From CAYQQJ01 sp964419935 (GTDB lineage: Bacteria; Pseudomonadota; Gammaproteobacteria; Pseudomonadales; Cellvibrionaceae), in contig CAYQQJ010000017.1 of assembly GCA_964419935.1 (NCBI GenBank), forward strand, positions 18,971-82,970: 64,000 nt of DNA. The letters run 5' to 3'. The notes beneath the pieces were generated by a model that was not told where the DNA came from, did no database searches, and worked only from the letters and a program-made list of their open reading frames with translations. The translations under genes and the position numbers were made by a program. Position 1 is the stretch's first letter. The number at the start of each line of letters is the position of its first letter. Of this stretch, positions 45,348 to 53,580 are shown piece by piece.

Positions 45348-46100
45348 TCATTGCGCCTCAAACTCCTGTCCGTTAACGCCCTTACTGTCCGGCCCCAATA
45401 GATACAGATAGGCGCCGGTGATGTTCTCCGGTGGTGTGACTGACTGCGGGTCTTCCGCCGGATAGGCGGTGGCGCGCATGCGCGTGCGGGTGGCGCCGGG
45501 ATTGATTGAGTTGGCGCGTACTTTGGACACACCGTCGAGTTCGTCGGCGAGGGTTTGCATCAGGTTCTCCGTTGCACCTTTTGATACCGCGTAGGCACCC
45601 CAGTAGGCGCGGCCTTTGCGGCCGACGCTGGAGCTGGTGAACACGATGCTGGCGTCGTCCGACTTTTCCAGCAGCGGCAGTAGCGCCTTGGTCAGCATGA
45701 AAGGCGCGGTGACATTGACCTGGAGCACCTGTGACCAGGCGTCGCTGTTGTACTGCGCGAGTGGTGTTCGCGGTCCCAATTCACTGGCGTTATGTAGCAA
45801 ACCGTCGATGCAGCCGAATTCGCTGTTGAGCGCTTCGGTCAGGGCCTGATAATCATGTTCAACAGCACTTTCAAAGTTGATAGGGTAGATGGCCGGTTGT
45901 GCGCCGCCAGCCTCTTCAATGGCATCGTAAACCGCTTCCAGCTTACTCAATGTGCGGCCCAACAGAATGACCGTGGCTCCGGCTTCTGCGCAGGCCATGG
46001 CGGTCGCACGACCAATGCCGTCACCGGCACCGGTGATGACGATGACGCGCTTGTCGAGCAGGCTTGCCGGCGCTTGGTAATTCGTTATAACGGTGGACAT
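45348..46100 (-). CDS. yciK: YciK-family short-chain oxidoreductase
   Basis: 250 aa. Rossmann SDR with cofactor motif VITGAGDGIGRATA, NAS in LLHNASELG, and catalytic Ser and Tyr-x-x-x-Lys (YWGAYAVSKGA). AGGAGA site upstream. Physiological substrate unknown. The order yciK-mupP-ubiG-mtaD beside gyrA matches Pseudomonas. Confidence 0.87.
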   Translation of the reverse strand: MSTVITNYQAPASLLDKRVIVITGAGDGIGRATAMACAEAGATVILLGRTLSKLEAVYDAIEEAGGAQPAIYPINFESAVEHDYQALTEALNSEFGCIDGLLHNASELGPRTPLAQYNSDAWSQVLQVNVTAPFMLTKALLPLLEKSDDASIVFTSSSVGRKGRAYWGAYAVSKGATENLMQTLADELDGVSKVRANSINPGATRTRMRATAYPAEDPQSVTPPENITGAYLYLLGPDSKGVNGQEFEAQ

Positions 46101-46201
46101 GGATTCGTCTCCTGATTTCGGGTTCGCCGTTGCGGTCGCGTCAGGCGGTGCAGAGGTTTAGTTTTTGCGAGTAAAGTCATTAGTGACGACCCGCAAGCTT
46201 T

Positions 46202-46317
46202 GAAGACATGAATTCGGTGTTTGCTGTTGTGACCGTCGCCAGCATGGATGCTGGCGCCGAGCCTACACGGACGTATTCACGGCGTGTCACAGCAGTGAAT
46301 GCCGGATTTGTGTCTCC
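46202..46317 (+). repeat. Three-way-junction repeat, copy C (inverted relative to A and B)
   Basis: Arms 46202-46233 and 46286-46317; hairpin 2 reads CGCCAGCA-TGGA-TGCTGGCG (46237-46256) and hairpin 1 TACA-CGGA-CGTA (46264-46275) on the + strand. About eight arm mismatches are G.U-compatible in a + strand transcript. Flanking genes are on the minus strand, so the TCC loops again face the coding strand, as in the other elements. Confidence 0.87.
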
Positions 46318-46401
46318 CCCGATACCAAAATGCCTGACATATGGTTCTGCTAAAGTACGTTTTGTGGAGAAGCGGTAAGGACAAGGAAGGTAAAGCAACG
46401 G

Positions 46402-47064
46402 TTACAGATACCCCTGAATCACCGGCCAGAGCTCCTCGCCGTGGGCAGCGGTGTGAGTGGCGCCCCAGGTTGTGTATTCGTCCGGGTCTGTCATATAACC
46501 GTAAGCAACCGCAATGGTCGGCATGCCGGCGCGCTGGCCGCACTCAATATCCCGCTGATGGTCCCCTACATAAATTGCTTCGCTCGGCTCACAACCCACC
46601 TGCTGGCAAGCGAGCAGCAATGATTCCGGGTGAGGCTTGCGGTCGAGGACGTGGTCTGGACACAGAGTGACCGCGGGTGCGCAGGCAAACTCGAATTCGG
46701 CCATCAAGGGTTCGGTGTATACCCAGGGTTTATTGGTGACGACGCCCCAGGCAATACCATGTTCTGCCAGCTTGGCTATGAGGGCTTCGATTCCCGGAAA
46801 CGGCAAGGTATTGGCCGCGAGGTTTTTCAGGTAATGGTCCAGCAAACCCTGCCGCAGAGGCTGAAAACCTTCCTTGTCCGGCGTCAGGTCGAAACCCAGT
46901 TTGATCAGGGCATCGGCACCATTGGATACATGACCGCGGATTAGCGCTTCCGCGAGAGGCTCACGGCCTTCGTCTCGCAGCAGTGCATTGAGTGCACCGC
47001 CCAGATCCGGTGCGGTATCGAGCAAGGTGCCGTCGAGGTCAAAGAAAACAGCTTTCAACGCCAT
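46402..47064 (-). CDS. mupP: HAD phosphatase, MupP/Gph type
   Basis: 220 aa. HAD motif I DLDGTLLDTAPD, motif II in WGVVTNKP and motif IV in YVGDHQRDIECGQRAGM. In Pseudomonas the gene between yciK and ubiG is MupP, the N-acetylmuramic acid 6-phosphate phosphatase of cell-wall recycling. By sequence alone it could equally be called phosphoglycolate phosphatase; the symbol rests on synteny. Confidence 0.82.
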   Translation of the reverse strand: MALKAVFFDLDGTLLDTAPDLGGALNALLRDEGREPLAEALIRGHVSNGADALIKLGFDLTPDKEGFQPLRQGLLDHYLKNLAANTLPFPGIEALIAKLAEHGIAWGVVTNKPWVYTEPLMAEFEFACAPAVTLCPDHVLDRKPHPESLLLACQQVGCEPSEAIYVGDHQRDIECGQRAGMPTIAVAYGYMTDPDEYTTWGATHTAAHGEELWPVIQGYL

Positions 47065-47114
47065 GGTAGAGCCTTATTTCGGTTGGTCTTGTTGTGAATC
47101 TCGGCCGTTGCCAG

Positions 47115-47882
47115 TCACATGTTAGCAACGGCTTTTCGTCGCCGCGCGTGCACCAGATAGTTCACTGCCACATCCTTGGCGCTCAAACTGTAACGGCGGG
47201 TGAGCGGGTTGTAGACCATGCCGGTAATATCCACCAGATCCAGACCGGCTGCCCGCAGCCAGGCCGCCAGCTCCGACGGGCGGATGAATTTGCGATAGTC
47301 GTGGGTGCCTCTGGGCAGCATCTGCAGCAGATATTCCGCTCCCAGAATGGCAAAACCATAGGCTTTGGGCGTGCGGTTGATGGTGGAGAAGAACACATCC
47401 CCGCCAGGTTTTACCAGCGTGGCGCAGGCGGATACGATGCTTTGCGGGCTGGGTACGTGCTCGAGCATCTCCAGACAGGTTACAACATCGAAGTGCCCCG
47501 GCTTCTCAGCGGCCATCGCCTCGGCGGTCAGCTGGCGGTATTCCACCTCAATGCCGGTCTCCAATGAATGCAACCTGGCCACTTCGAGCGGCGCTGCGCC
47601 CATATCGATGCCGGTGGCCTGGGCGCCGCGCTGGGCCATGGCTTCAGTGAGAATGCCGCCGCCGCAGCCGACGTCCAGCAATTTCTGTTCGGCTACCGGT
47701 GAGCGGCTGTCAATGTAGTTGGCGCGTAGCGGGTTGATTTCATGCAGCGGCTTGAAATCACCGTTCTTGTCCCACCAGCGACTCGCCAGTCGCTCGAATT
47801 TGGCTATTTCCCCGGCATCCACATTGGGTTGGGCGGGGCCGGTGGTGTTTGTGGCATCTGAATGGATTGTTGAGGCATTCAT
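47115..47882 (-). CDS. ubiG: Ubiquinone O-methyltransferase UbiG
   Basis: 255 aa, SAM-dependent methyltransferase acting twice in ubiquinone synthesis. Motif I is LLDVGCGGGILTEAMA; FERLASRWWDKNGDFKPLHEINPLR and the TGMVYNPLTRRYSLSAKDVAVNY tail are characteristic of UbiG. Confidence 0.95.
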   Translation of the reverse strand: MNASTIHSDATNTTGPAQPNVDAGEIAKFERLASRWWDKNGDFKPLHEINPLRANYIDSRSPVAEQKLLDVGCGGGILTEAMAQRGAQATGIDMGAAPLEVARLHSLETGIEVEYRQLTAEAMAAEKPGHFDVVTCLEMLEHVPSPQSIVSACATLVKPGGDVFFSTINRTPKAYGFAILGAEYLLQMLPRGTHDYRKFIRPSELAAWLRAAGLDLVDITGMVYNPLTRRYSLSAKDVAVNYLVHARRRKAVANM

Positions 47883-47928
47883 AGGCTTTCTCGATTGATT
47901 GTGATCATCTGTTGTTGATCATCGGTCG

Positions 47929-49257
47929 TTACCGGCTTTTCAGCCGATCCTGCCATCGCTGTGCCCGCACCAGAATGTCCGCCTGGGGAAGGGTTAGAAG
48001 TTGTCGTTCCCGTAGCAGCGCTCGGCCCGCAACCCAACTGTGGGTGACTCTGTGACCGCTCGCGGAGTAGACAAGTTGCGAGGCGACGTCGTAGAGCGGT
48101 GCGCATTCCACGCCGCTGAGATCCACGGCAATCATATCCGCCGCCTTGCCAGCTTCCAGGCTGCCGATCTGCTTGTCGAGGCCCAGCGCGCGAGCGCCGC
48201 CCAACGTGGCCATATGCAGTGCTGTGTGGGCATCCACCGCGGTGGCGTCCTGAGCGGCCAATTTGCCCACTAATGCGGCGGTGCGTATTTCCTGAAACAG
48301 ATCAACGGCGTTGTTGCTGGCAGCCCCATCGCTGCCAAGTCCCACTGCAATGCCATTGTCGATGAGTTGTTGCGCCGGGCACAAGCCGCTCGCGAGTTTG
48401 AGGTTGGAGTTGGGGCAGTGGATGACGCTGGCCCCGGCAGCGGCCACGCATTCGATGTCTGTGTCGGTCAGCTGCGTCATATGTACGCACTGGGTCAGTG
48501 GTGACATGATGCCCAGCTCACTCAGGCGCTCGATGGGCCGCATGCCGGTGGTTTGGATGGCGTCAGCAATTTCGCCGGCGGATTCGTGCAGATGTATGTG
48601 AATCGGTGCCTGCAGCTCTTCCGCTAATGTCGCAATGCGTTGCATTGGCTCGTCGGACAAGGTGTAGGGCGCGTGCGGGCCGAAGCCGACACTAATCAGC
48701 TGGCTGGATTTGTAGATGTCGTGCAGCTCAATGCCCTTGCGAATGTAGTCATCCGGCCCGCTGCCCCAGGCGGTGGCGGAGTCCACCACCGGGAAGTGGA
48801 CTTGTGCACGCATACCCGCGCGATGGGCGGCAGCGGCAGTGGCCTCGGGGAAAAAATACATATCGGCAAAGCAGGTGGTACCGCTGCGCAGCATTTCCGC
48901 GAGCGCCAGGTCGGCACCATCGCGCACGAATTCTTCGCTCATCCAGCGCGTTTCTGCCGGCCAGATGGCTTCCTGCAGCCAGTTCATCAAAGGTTGATCA
49001 TCGGCATAGCCCCGCAGCAGGGTCATGGCGGCGTGGCCGTGGGCATTGATCAACCCGGGCATCAGGACGTGGTGGGGCAGCTCGGTAATATTGTCAGCGG
49101 CATAGAGGCTGCTGGCCTCCTGGCGCGTGTGGATACCCAGAATCACGCCTTTGTCGATGGCGATGCAGCAATCTTCCAGCACACGGCCATTGGGTACTAT
49201 GGGTAGAATCCATTGGGCAAAGACAAGCAGATCAATTGCCTGGGGAGCTGGCGTCAT
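47929..49257 (-). CDS. mtaD: Methylthioadenosine/S-adenosylhomocysteine deaminase family hydrolase
   Basis: 442 aa from the ATG at 49257 (MTPAPQAIDLLVFAQW); the frame extends upstream but without conservation. Amidohydrolase metal ligands are in LINAHGHAAMTLLRGYADD, IHIHLHE, and VHMTQLT, with the later GLGSDGAASNN Asp. TRZ/ATZ family members at this locus deaminate MTA or SAH. Next to ubiG as in Pseudomonas. Confidence 0.88.
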   Translation of the reverse strand: MTPAPQAIDLLVFAQWILPIVPNGRVLEDCCIAIDKGVILGIHTRQEASSLYAADNITELPHHVLMPGLINAHGHAAMTLLRGYADDQPLMNWLQEAIWPAETRWMSEEFVRDGADLALAEMLRSGTTCFADMYFFPEATAAAAHRAGMRAQVHFPVVDSATAWGSGPDDYIRKGIELHDIYKSSQLISVGFGPHAPYTLSDEPMQRIATLAEELQAPIHIHLHESAGEIADAIQTTGMRPIERLSELGIMSPLTQCVHMTQLTDTDIECVAAAGASVIHCPNSNLKLASGLCPAQQLIDNGIAVGLGSDGAASNNAVDLFQEIRTAALVGKLAAQDATAVDAHTALHMATLGGARALGLDKQIGSLEAGKAADMIAVDLSGVECAPLYDVASQLVYSASGHRVTHSWVAGRALLRERQLLTLPQADILVRAQRWQDRLKSR

Positions 49258-49640
49258 GGGAGTCCTGATGGCTGATGGTGGAAATCCGCGCAGTATAACG
49301 CGAAGCGGTACCGGGGAACATCGCCCCACACCCTCGGCCGGCATCGAACCTGGCGACAGATGTGCCTATGGTACTGATCTGTGGTAATATTTGTCTCTTT
49401 ATGCCGGGCCTATTTTGCCGGTCTCGCAGCAGGGTGGAAAGCCACGGATAGCGTTGCTTTGCGGCTCTGGGTGCGGGACCTTTGCGTATAAAAGGGCGAG
49501 ACTCTTTGCACGTCAGGCGAATTGAAGAATGACGTCTATGGCGGGCATTGGGCAAGAGTCAAATATCGAACATAGCTTTACCACGCGACCTGAAACGGTT
49601 CTTACCATAACAGTACTGAAATAAAGGAAAGCCTTAATCC
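49258..49640. other. Divergent promoter region mtaD/gyrA
   Basis: 383 bases between diverging genes, without a recognisable repeat or RNA. It must hold both promoters, but I could not pick out convincing -35/-10 pairs. gyrA has an AAGGAAA ribosome binding site. Confidence 0.5.
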
Positions 49641-52211
49641 ATGGGCGATATCGCAAAAGAAATCTTACCAGTCAATATTGAAGACGAACTCAAACAGTCG
49701 TACCTGGACTATGCGATGAGCGTCATCGTGGGCCGGGCTCTGCCGGATGTGCGCGACGGTTTGAAACCCGTGCATCGGCGTGTGCTTTTCGCCATGAGTG
49801 AACTCAATAACGACTGGAACAAGCCCTATAAAAAATCCGCCCGTGTGGTCGGTGACGTTATCGGTAAATACCACCCACACGGTGATTCCGCCGTTTACGA
49901 CACCATCGTGCGGATGGCGCAGCCATTCTCCTTGCGTTACATGCTGGTCGACGGCCAGGGCAACTTCGGTTCTGTTGATGGTGACCGGGCAGCGGCCATG
50001 CGATATACCGAAATCCGCATGGCAAAAATCGCTCACGACCTGCTGGTCGACCTGGAAAAGGAAACCGTCGATTTCGTCGATAACTATGACGGTACCGAAA
50101 GAATTCCAGCGGTACTGCCCACCCGAATCCCCAACCTGCTGGTCAACGGCTCATCGGGCATTGCGGTGGGGATGGCGACCAACATTCCGCCCCACAACCT
50201 GGGTGAGGTGGTGCGCGCCTGTATCGCGCTGATCGATAACCCGGAGATCAGCATTGATGAGCTGATTGATATAGTTCCTGGGCCGGATTTCCCTACCGCC
50301 GGCATCATTAATGGCCGGGCGGGAATCCTGCAGGCCTACCGCACAGGCCGTGGTCGCATATACGTGCGTGCCCGCGCCGTGGTTGAAGTGAATGAAAAGA
50401 CCAACCGGGAAACCATTATCATCTCGGAAATCCCTTATCAGGTGAACAAGGCGCGGTTGATTGAAAAAATCGCCGAGCTGGTCAAAGACAAAAAAGTAGA
50501 AGGCATTTCAGAAATCCGCGACGAGTCGGATAAAGACGGCATGCGCGTGGTGATTGAAATCAAGCGTGGTGATATGGGTGAAGTGGTGCTGAACAATTTG
50601 TTCGCCCAAACCCAGATGGAAAATGTGTTCGGCATCAACGTGGTTGCGCTGGTTGACGGTCAGCCGAAAATTCTCAATCTGAAACAGTTGCTGGAGCATT
50701 TTGTCCGGCACCGTCGGGAAGTGGTTACACGCCGGACGGTCTACCTGTTGCGCAAGGCGCGCGAGCGCGGCCACGTTCTGGAAGGCCAGGCAGTAGCTAT
50801 TGCCAACATTGATGAAGTGATCCGCTTGATCAAGTCTTCCGCATCGCCCGCGGATGCGAAAGAGGCCATGTTGGCGCGGGGCTGGCCGGTTGGCGCCGTG
50901 AGTGAATTCCTTGAGCGGGCCGGTGATAACGCCTGCCGCCCCGATGGGCTGGAAGAACAATACGGTTTGGTGAACGGCGAGTACTTCCTGTCACCGGTTC
51001 AAGTGCAAGCCATTCTGGATTTGCGTCTGCACCGTTTGACCGGCATGGAGCATGACAAACTGCTGGCGGAATACGAAGAGAAGTTGGCGCAGATCATTGA
51101 ATATCTTCACATCTTGGCCAACACCGAGCGTTTAATGGAAGTGATCCGCGACGAGTTGCTGGTTGTTGAAAAGGAATATGCAGACGATCGTCGCACCGAG
51201 GTGCAGTCGTCTCATACCGATTTGACCGTGGAAGACCTGATCACCGAAGAAGATCGTGTTGTGACTATTTCCCATGGTGGCTACGCCAAGAGTCAGCCTC
51301 TGGATGCCTACCAGGCTCAGCGTCGCGGTGGTACCGGCAAGGCGGCAACTTCAGTCAAGGATGAGGACTTTGTCGAGCACTTGTTGATTGCCAATACCCA
51401 CGATTACATTCTGTGTTTCAGTAATGCGGGCAAGGTCTATTGGCTCAAGGTGTATCAAATTCCTGTTGCCGGTCGCACATCGCGGGGTCGTCCGGTGGTA
51501 AACCTGTTGCCACTGGATGAAGGCGAACGCATTACCAACATTCTGCCGGTGCGGGAGTTTGACGACGACCGCTTCATTGTTATGGCGACTGCCAATGGCA
51601 CAGTGAAGAAAACGCCCTTGTCCCAGTTTGCCCGTCCACGCAGCGTCGGTTTGCGCGCAGTGGATCTGGTGGAGGATGATCACCTGGTGGGCACCGCCAT
51701 TACCGATGGCCACTGCGATATTGTTCTGTTTTCGTCCGGCGGTAAGGCTGCGCGCTTTACCGAAGAGCAGGTGCGCTCAATGGGTCGCACATCCCGCGGT
51801 GTGCGCGGTATGCGCCTCGCGGAAGGAGAAACCATTATTTCCATGGTTATTCCCGTGGAAAATGGTCGTGTGCTGACGGTGAGCGAGAAGGGTTACGGCA
51901 AGCGTACCGATGTGCAGGATTTCCCCGCCAAAGGTCGTGGCGGCATGGGTGTTAAAGCCATGCAAATGTCCGAACGCAACGGCGCGCTGGTGGGCGCGGT
52001 TCAGGTGCTCGACGGTGAGGAAATCATGTTGATTTCCGATCAGGGAACTCTGGTGCGCACCCGTGTGGATGAAGTGTCGATACTCAGCCGCAACACCCAA
52101 GGCGTGCGCTTGATTCGCGTGCGGGACAATGAGCATATTGTTCGCGTTGGCCGTATCGAGGAAACGGAAGACGCCGAAGGTGCCGAGGATGCGGAGATTG
52201 TTGAGGAGTAA
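49641..52211 (+). CDS. gyrA: DNA gyrase subunit A
   Basis: 856 aa. Active-site Tyr122 in AMRYTEIRM and the C-terminal beta-pinwheel with a GyrA-box region (SQPLDAYQAQRRGGTGKA). Quinolone-determining positions are wild type: Ser83 and Asp87 in HGDSAVYDTIV. Short acidic tail. The stop codon is followed at once by heptads and the module at 52217. Confidence 0.97.
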   Translation: MGDIAKEILPVNIEDELKQSYLDYAMSVIVGRALPDVRDGLKPVHRRVLFAMSELNNDWNKPYKKSARVVGDVIGKYHPHGDSAVYDTIVRMAQPFSLRYMLVDGQGNFGSVDGDRAAAMRYTEIRMAKIAHDLLVDLEKETVDFVDNYDGTERIPAVLPTRIPNLLVNGSSGIAVGMATNIPPHNLGEVVRACIALIDNPEISIDELIDIVPGPDFPTAGIINGRAGILQAYRTGRGRIYVRARAVVEVNEKTNRETIIISEIPYQVNKARLIEKIAELVKDKKVEGISEIRDESDKDGMRVVIEIKRGDMGEVVLNNLFAQTQMENVFGINVVALVDGQPKILNLKQLLEHFVRHRREVVTRRTVYLLRKARERGHVLEGQAVAIANIDEVIRLIKSSASPADAKEAMLARGWPVGAVSEFLERAGDNACRPDGLEEQYGLVNGEYFLSPVQVQAILDLRLHRLTGMEHDKLLAEYEEKLAQIIEYLHILANTERLMEVIRDELLVVEKEYADDRRTEVQSSHTDLTVEDLITEEDRVVTISHGGYAKSQPLDAYQAQRRGGTGKAATSVKDEDFVEHLLIANTHDYILCFSNAGKVYWLKVYQIPVAGRTSRGRPVVNLLPLDEGERITNILPVREFDDDRFIVMATANGTVKKTPLSQFARPRSVGLRAVDLVEDDHLVGTAITDGHCDIVLFSSGGKAARFTEEQVRSMGRTSRGVRGMRLAEGETIISMVIPVENGRVLTVSEKGYGKRTDVQDFPAKGRGGMGVKAMQMSERNGALVGAVQVLDGEEIMLISDQGTLVRTRVDEVSILSRNTQGVRLIRVRDNEHIVRVGRIEETEDAEGAEDAEIVEE

Positions 52212-52216
52212 GGGGT

Positions 52217-52390
52217 TAGAGCTGCAAGCCGCAAGCTTTAAGCGACAAGTTGAAAAATAGGGAAAAGGGAAAAGGGACAAAACGGCAGGATCGCCGTTTA
52301 GCACAGCCGCAGGCTGCCCGAAGGGTGAGCCACAGGGATGTGGCGAATGAAAAGAGGGAAGTTAAACCCGTAGGGTGGGCACCGCCCACC
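52217..52390 (+). repeat. Composite repeat module after gyrA
   Basis: Order: AAGCYKC heptads (52219-52250), (GGGAAAA)2-GGG (52260-52276), hairpin AAACGGC-AGGATC-GCCGTTT (52280-52299), linker with CAGCC-GCA-GGCTG (52304-52316), hairpin GCCACA-GGGA-TGTGGC (52329-52344), and hairpin GGTGGGC-ACC-GCCCACC (52374-52390). The same order, with other stems, appears on the minus strand at 45347-45106. Confidence 0.85.
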
Positions 52391-52413
52391 AACATATTAT
52401 TCGGAATTCGAGT

Positions 52414-53532
52414 GTGACCACAGATAAAACACCAGAGACAGAAGAAGCCCGGTTGTTGGGCGAGTTGCGTGACAAGATCGACAACATTGACCAGCAAATC
52501 GGCGATCTTATCAGTGCCCGTGCGCGCTGTGCTCAGGAAGTGGCTCGGGTCAAGCTGGCTCACAATGAAATTGAGAATCCGATATTTTACCGGCCGGAAC
52601 GCGAGGCCCAGGTTTTGCGCCGCGCTATGGAACGCAACACGGGGCCGCTGGATAACGAGCAGTTTGCGCGGTTGTTTCGTGAGATTATGTCCGCGTGCCT
52701 GGCACTCGAAAGTCCGATCAAGGTCGCTTATCTGGGACCGGAAGGCACCTTCACCCAGCAGGCTGCGCTTCAGCATTTTGGTCACGCCGCTCAGGTTGTG
52801 TCCATGGCAGCCATTGATGAAGTGTTCCGTGAAGTGGAAGCCGGTGCGGCGCAATACGGCGTCGTGCCCGTGGAAAATTCCACCGAGGGCGTGGTAACTC
52901 ACACTCTGGACAATTTCATCGATAGCTCAGTGAAAATCTGCGGTGAAGTGGTTCTGCATATTCACCATAACCTGTTGGTGTCTGACGTCACCCGGCGCGA
53001 TAGCATTAGCCGTATCTACTCCCATGCACAATCCCTGGCGCAGTGTCGGAAGTGGCTCGATGCACATTATCCGCATGCGGAGCGTGTTGCCGTCAGCTCC
53101 AACGCGGAAGCGGCAAAACGTTTGCGCGGTGAATGGAATGCAGCCTGCATTGCCGGTGAAATGGTGGAAGCGCTTTACGGCCTGACGAGCGTTGCGACAC
53201 GTATTGAAGATCGCCCGGATAATTCCACACGCTTTCTGATTATTGGTACCGAAGATGTGGGCGTCAGTGGAGAAGATAAAACGTCCATTGTTGTCGCCAC
53301 CAAAAACAAACCCGGTGCACTCTATGATTTGCTTGAGCCTTTCCATCGACTCAAGATCGACCTGACACGAGTGGAAACCCGTCCGTCGCCCACCGGTGCC
53401 TGGAATTACGTATTCTTTATCGACTTCACCGGCCATCAACAGGACGCGGTAGTGCAACAGGCGTTGCAGGCTGTTGCGAAGGATGTTTCGGATTTAAAAA
53501 TTCTCGGTTCCTATCCCAAAGGTGTGTTTTAG
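52414..53532 (+). CDS. pheA: Bifunctional chorismate mutase/prephenate dehydratase
   Basis: 372 aa from the GTG at 52414; an upstream GTG lies in the repeat and is rejected. N-terminal AroQ chorismate mutase (LRDKIDNIDQQIGDLISARA), prephenate dehydratase (VAYLGPEGTFTQQAALQHFG, VVPVENSTEGVV), and a C-terminal ACT domain (KPGALYDLLEPFHRLKIDLT, with ESRP replaced by ETRP) for Phe feedback control. serC, normally between gyrA and pheA in pseudomonads, is absent. Confidence 0.94.
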   Translation: MTTDKTPETEEARLLGELRDKIDNIDQQIGDLISARARCAQEVARVKLAHNEIENPIFYRPEREAQVLRRAMERNTGPLDNEQFARLFREIMSACLALESPIKVAYLGPEGTFTQQAALQHFGHAAQVVSMAAIDEVFREVEAGAAQYGVVPVENSTEGVVTHTLDNFIDSSVKICGEVVLHIHHNLLVSDVTRRDSISRIYSHAQSLAQCRKWLDAHYPHAERVAVSSNAEAAKRLRGEWNAACIAGEMVEALYGLTSVATRIEDRPDNSTRFLIIGTEDVGVSGEDKTSIVVATKNKPGALYDLLEPFHRLKIDLTRVETRPSPTGAWNYVFFIDFTGHQQDAVVQQALQAVAKDVSDLKILGSYPKGVF

Positions 53533-53580
53533 CGCGAGTTCGCGCATCATGCGCCCATATAATCGACCATCAGGATCTTT

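Noticed and set aside
49641..52211. Quinolone-resistance mutations in gyrA
   Set aside because: Ser83 and Asp87 are both wild type.
52374..52390. GGTGGGC-ACC-GCCCACC hairpin as a window-specific element
   Set aside because: Very similar GGTGGGC hairpins are common in many bacterial genomes, so alone it carries little information; it is kept only as part of the module.
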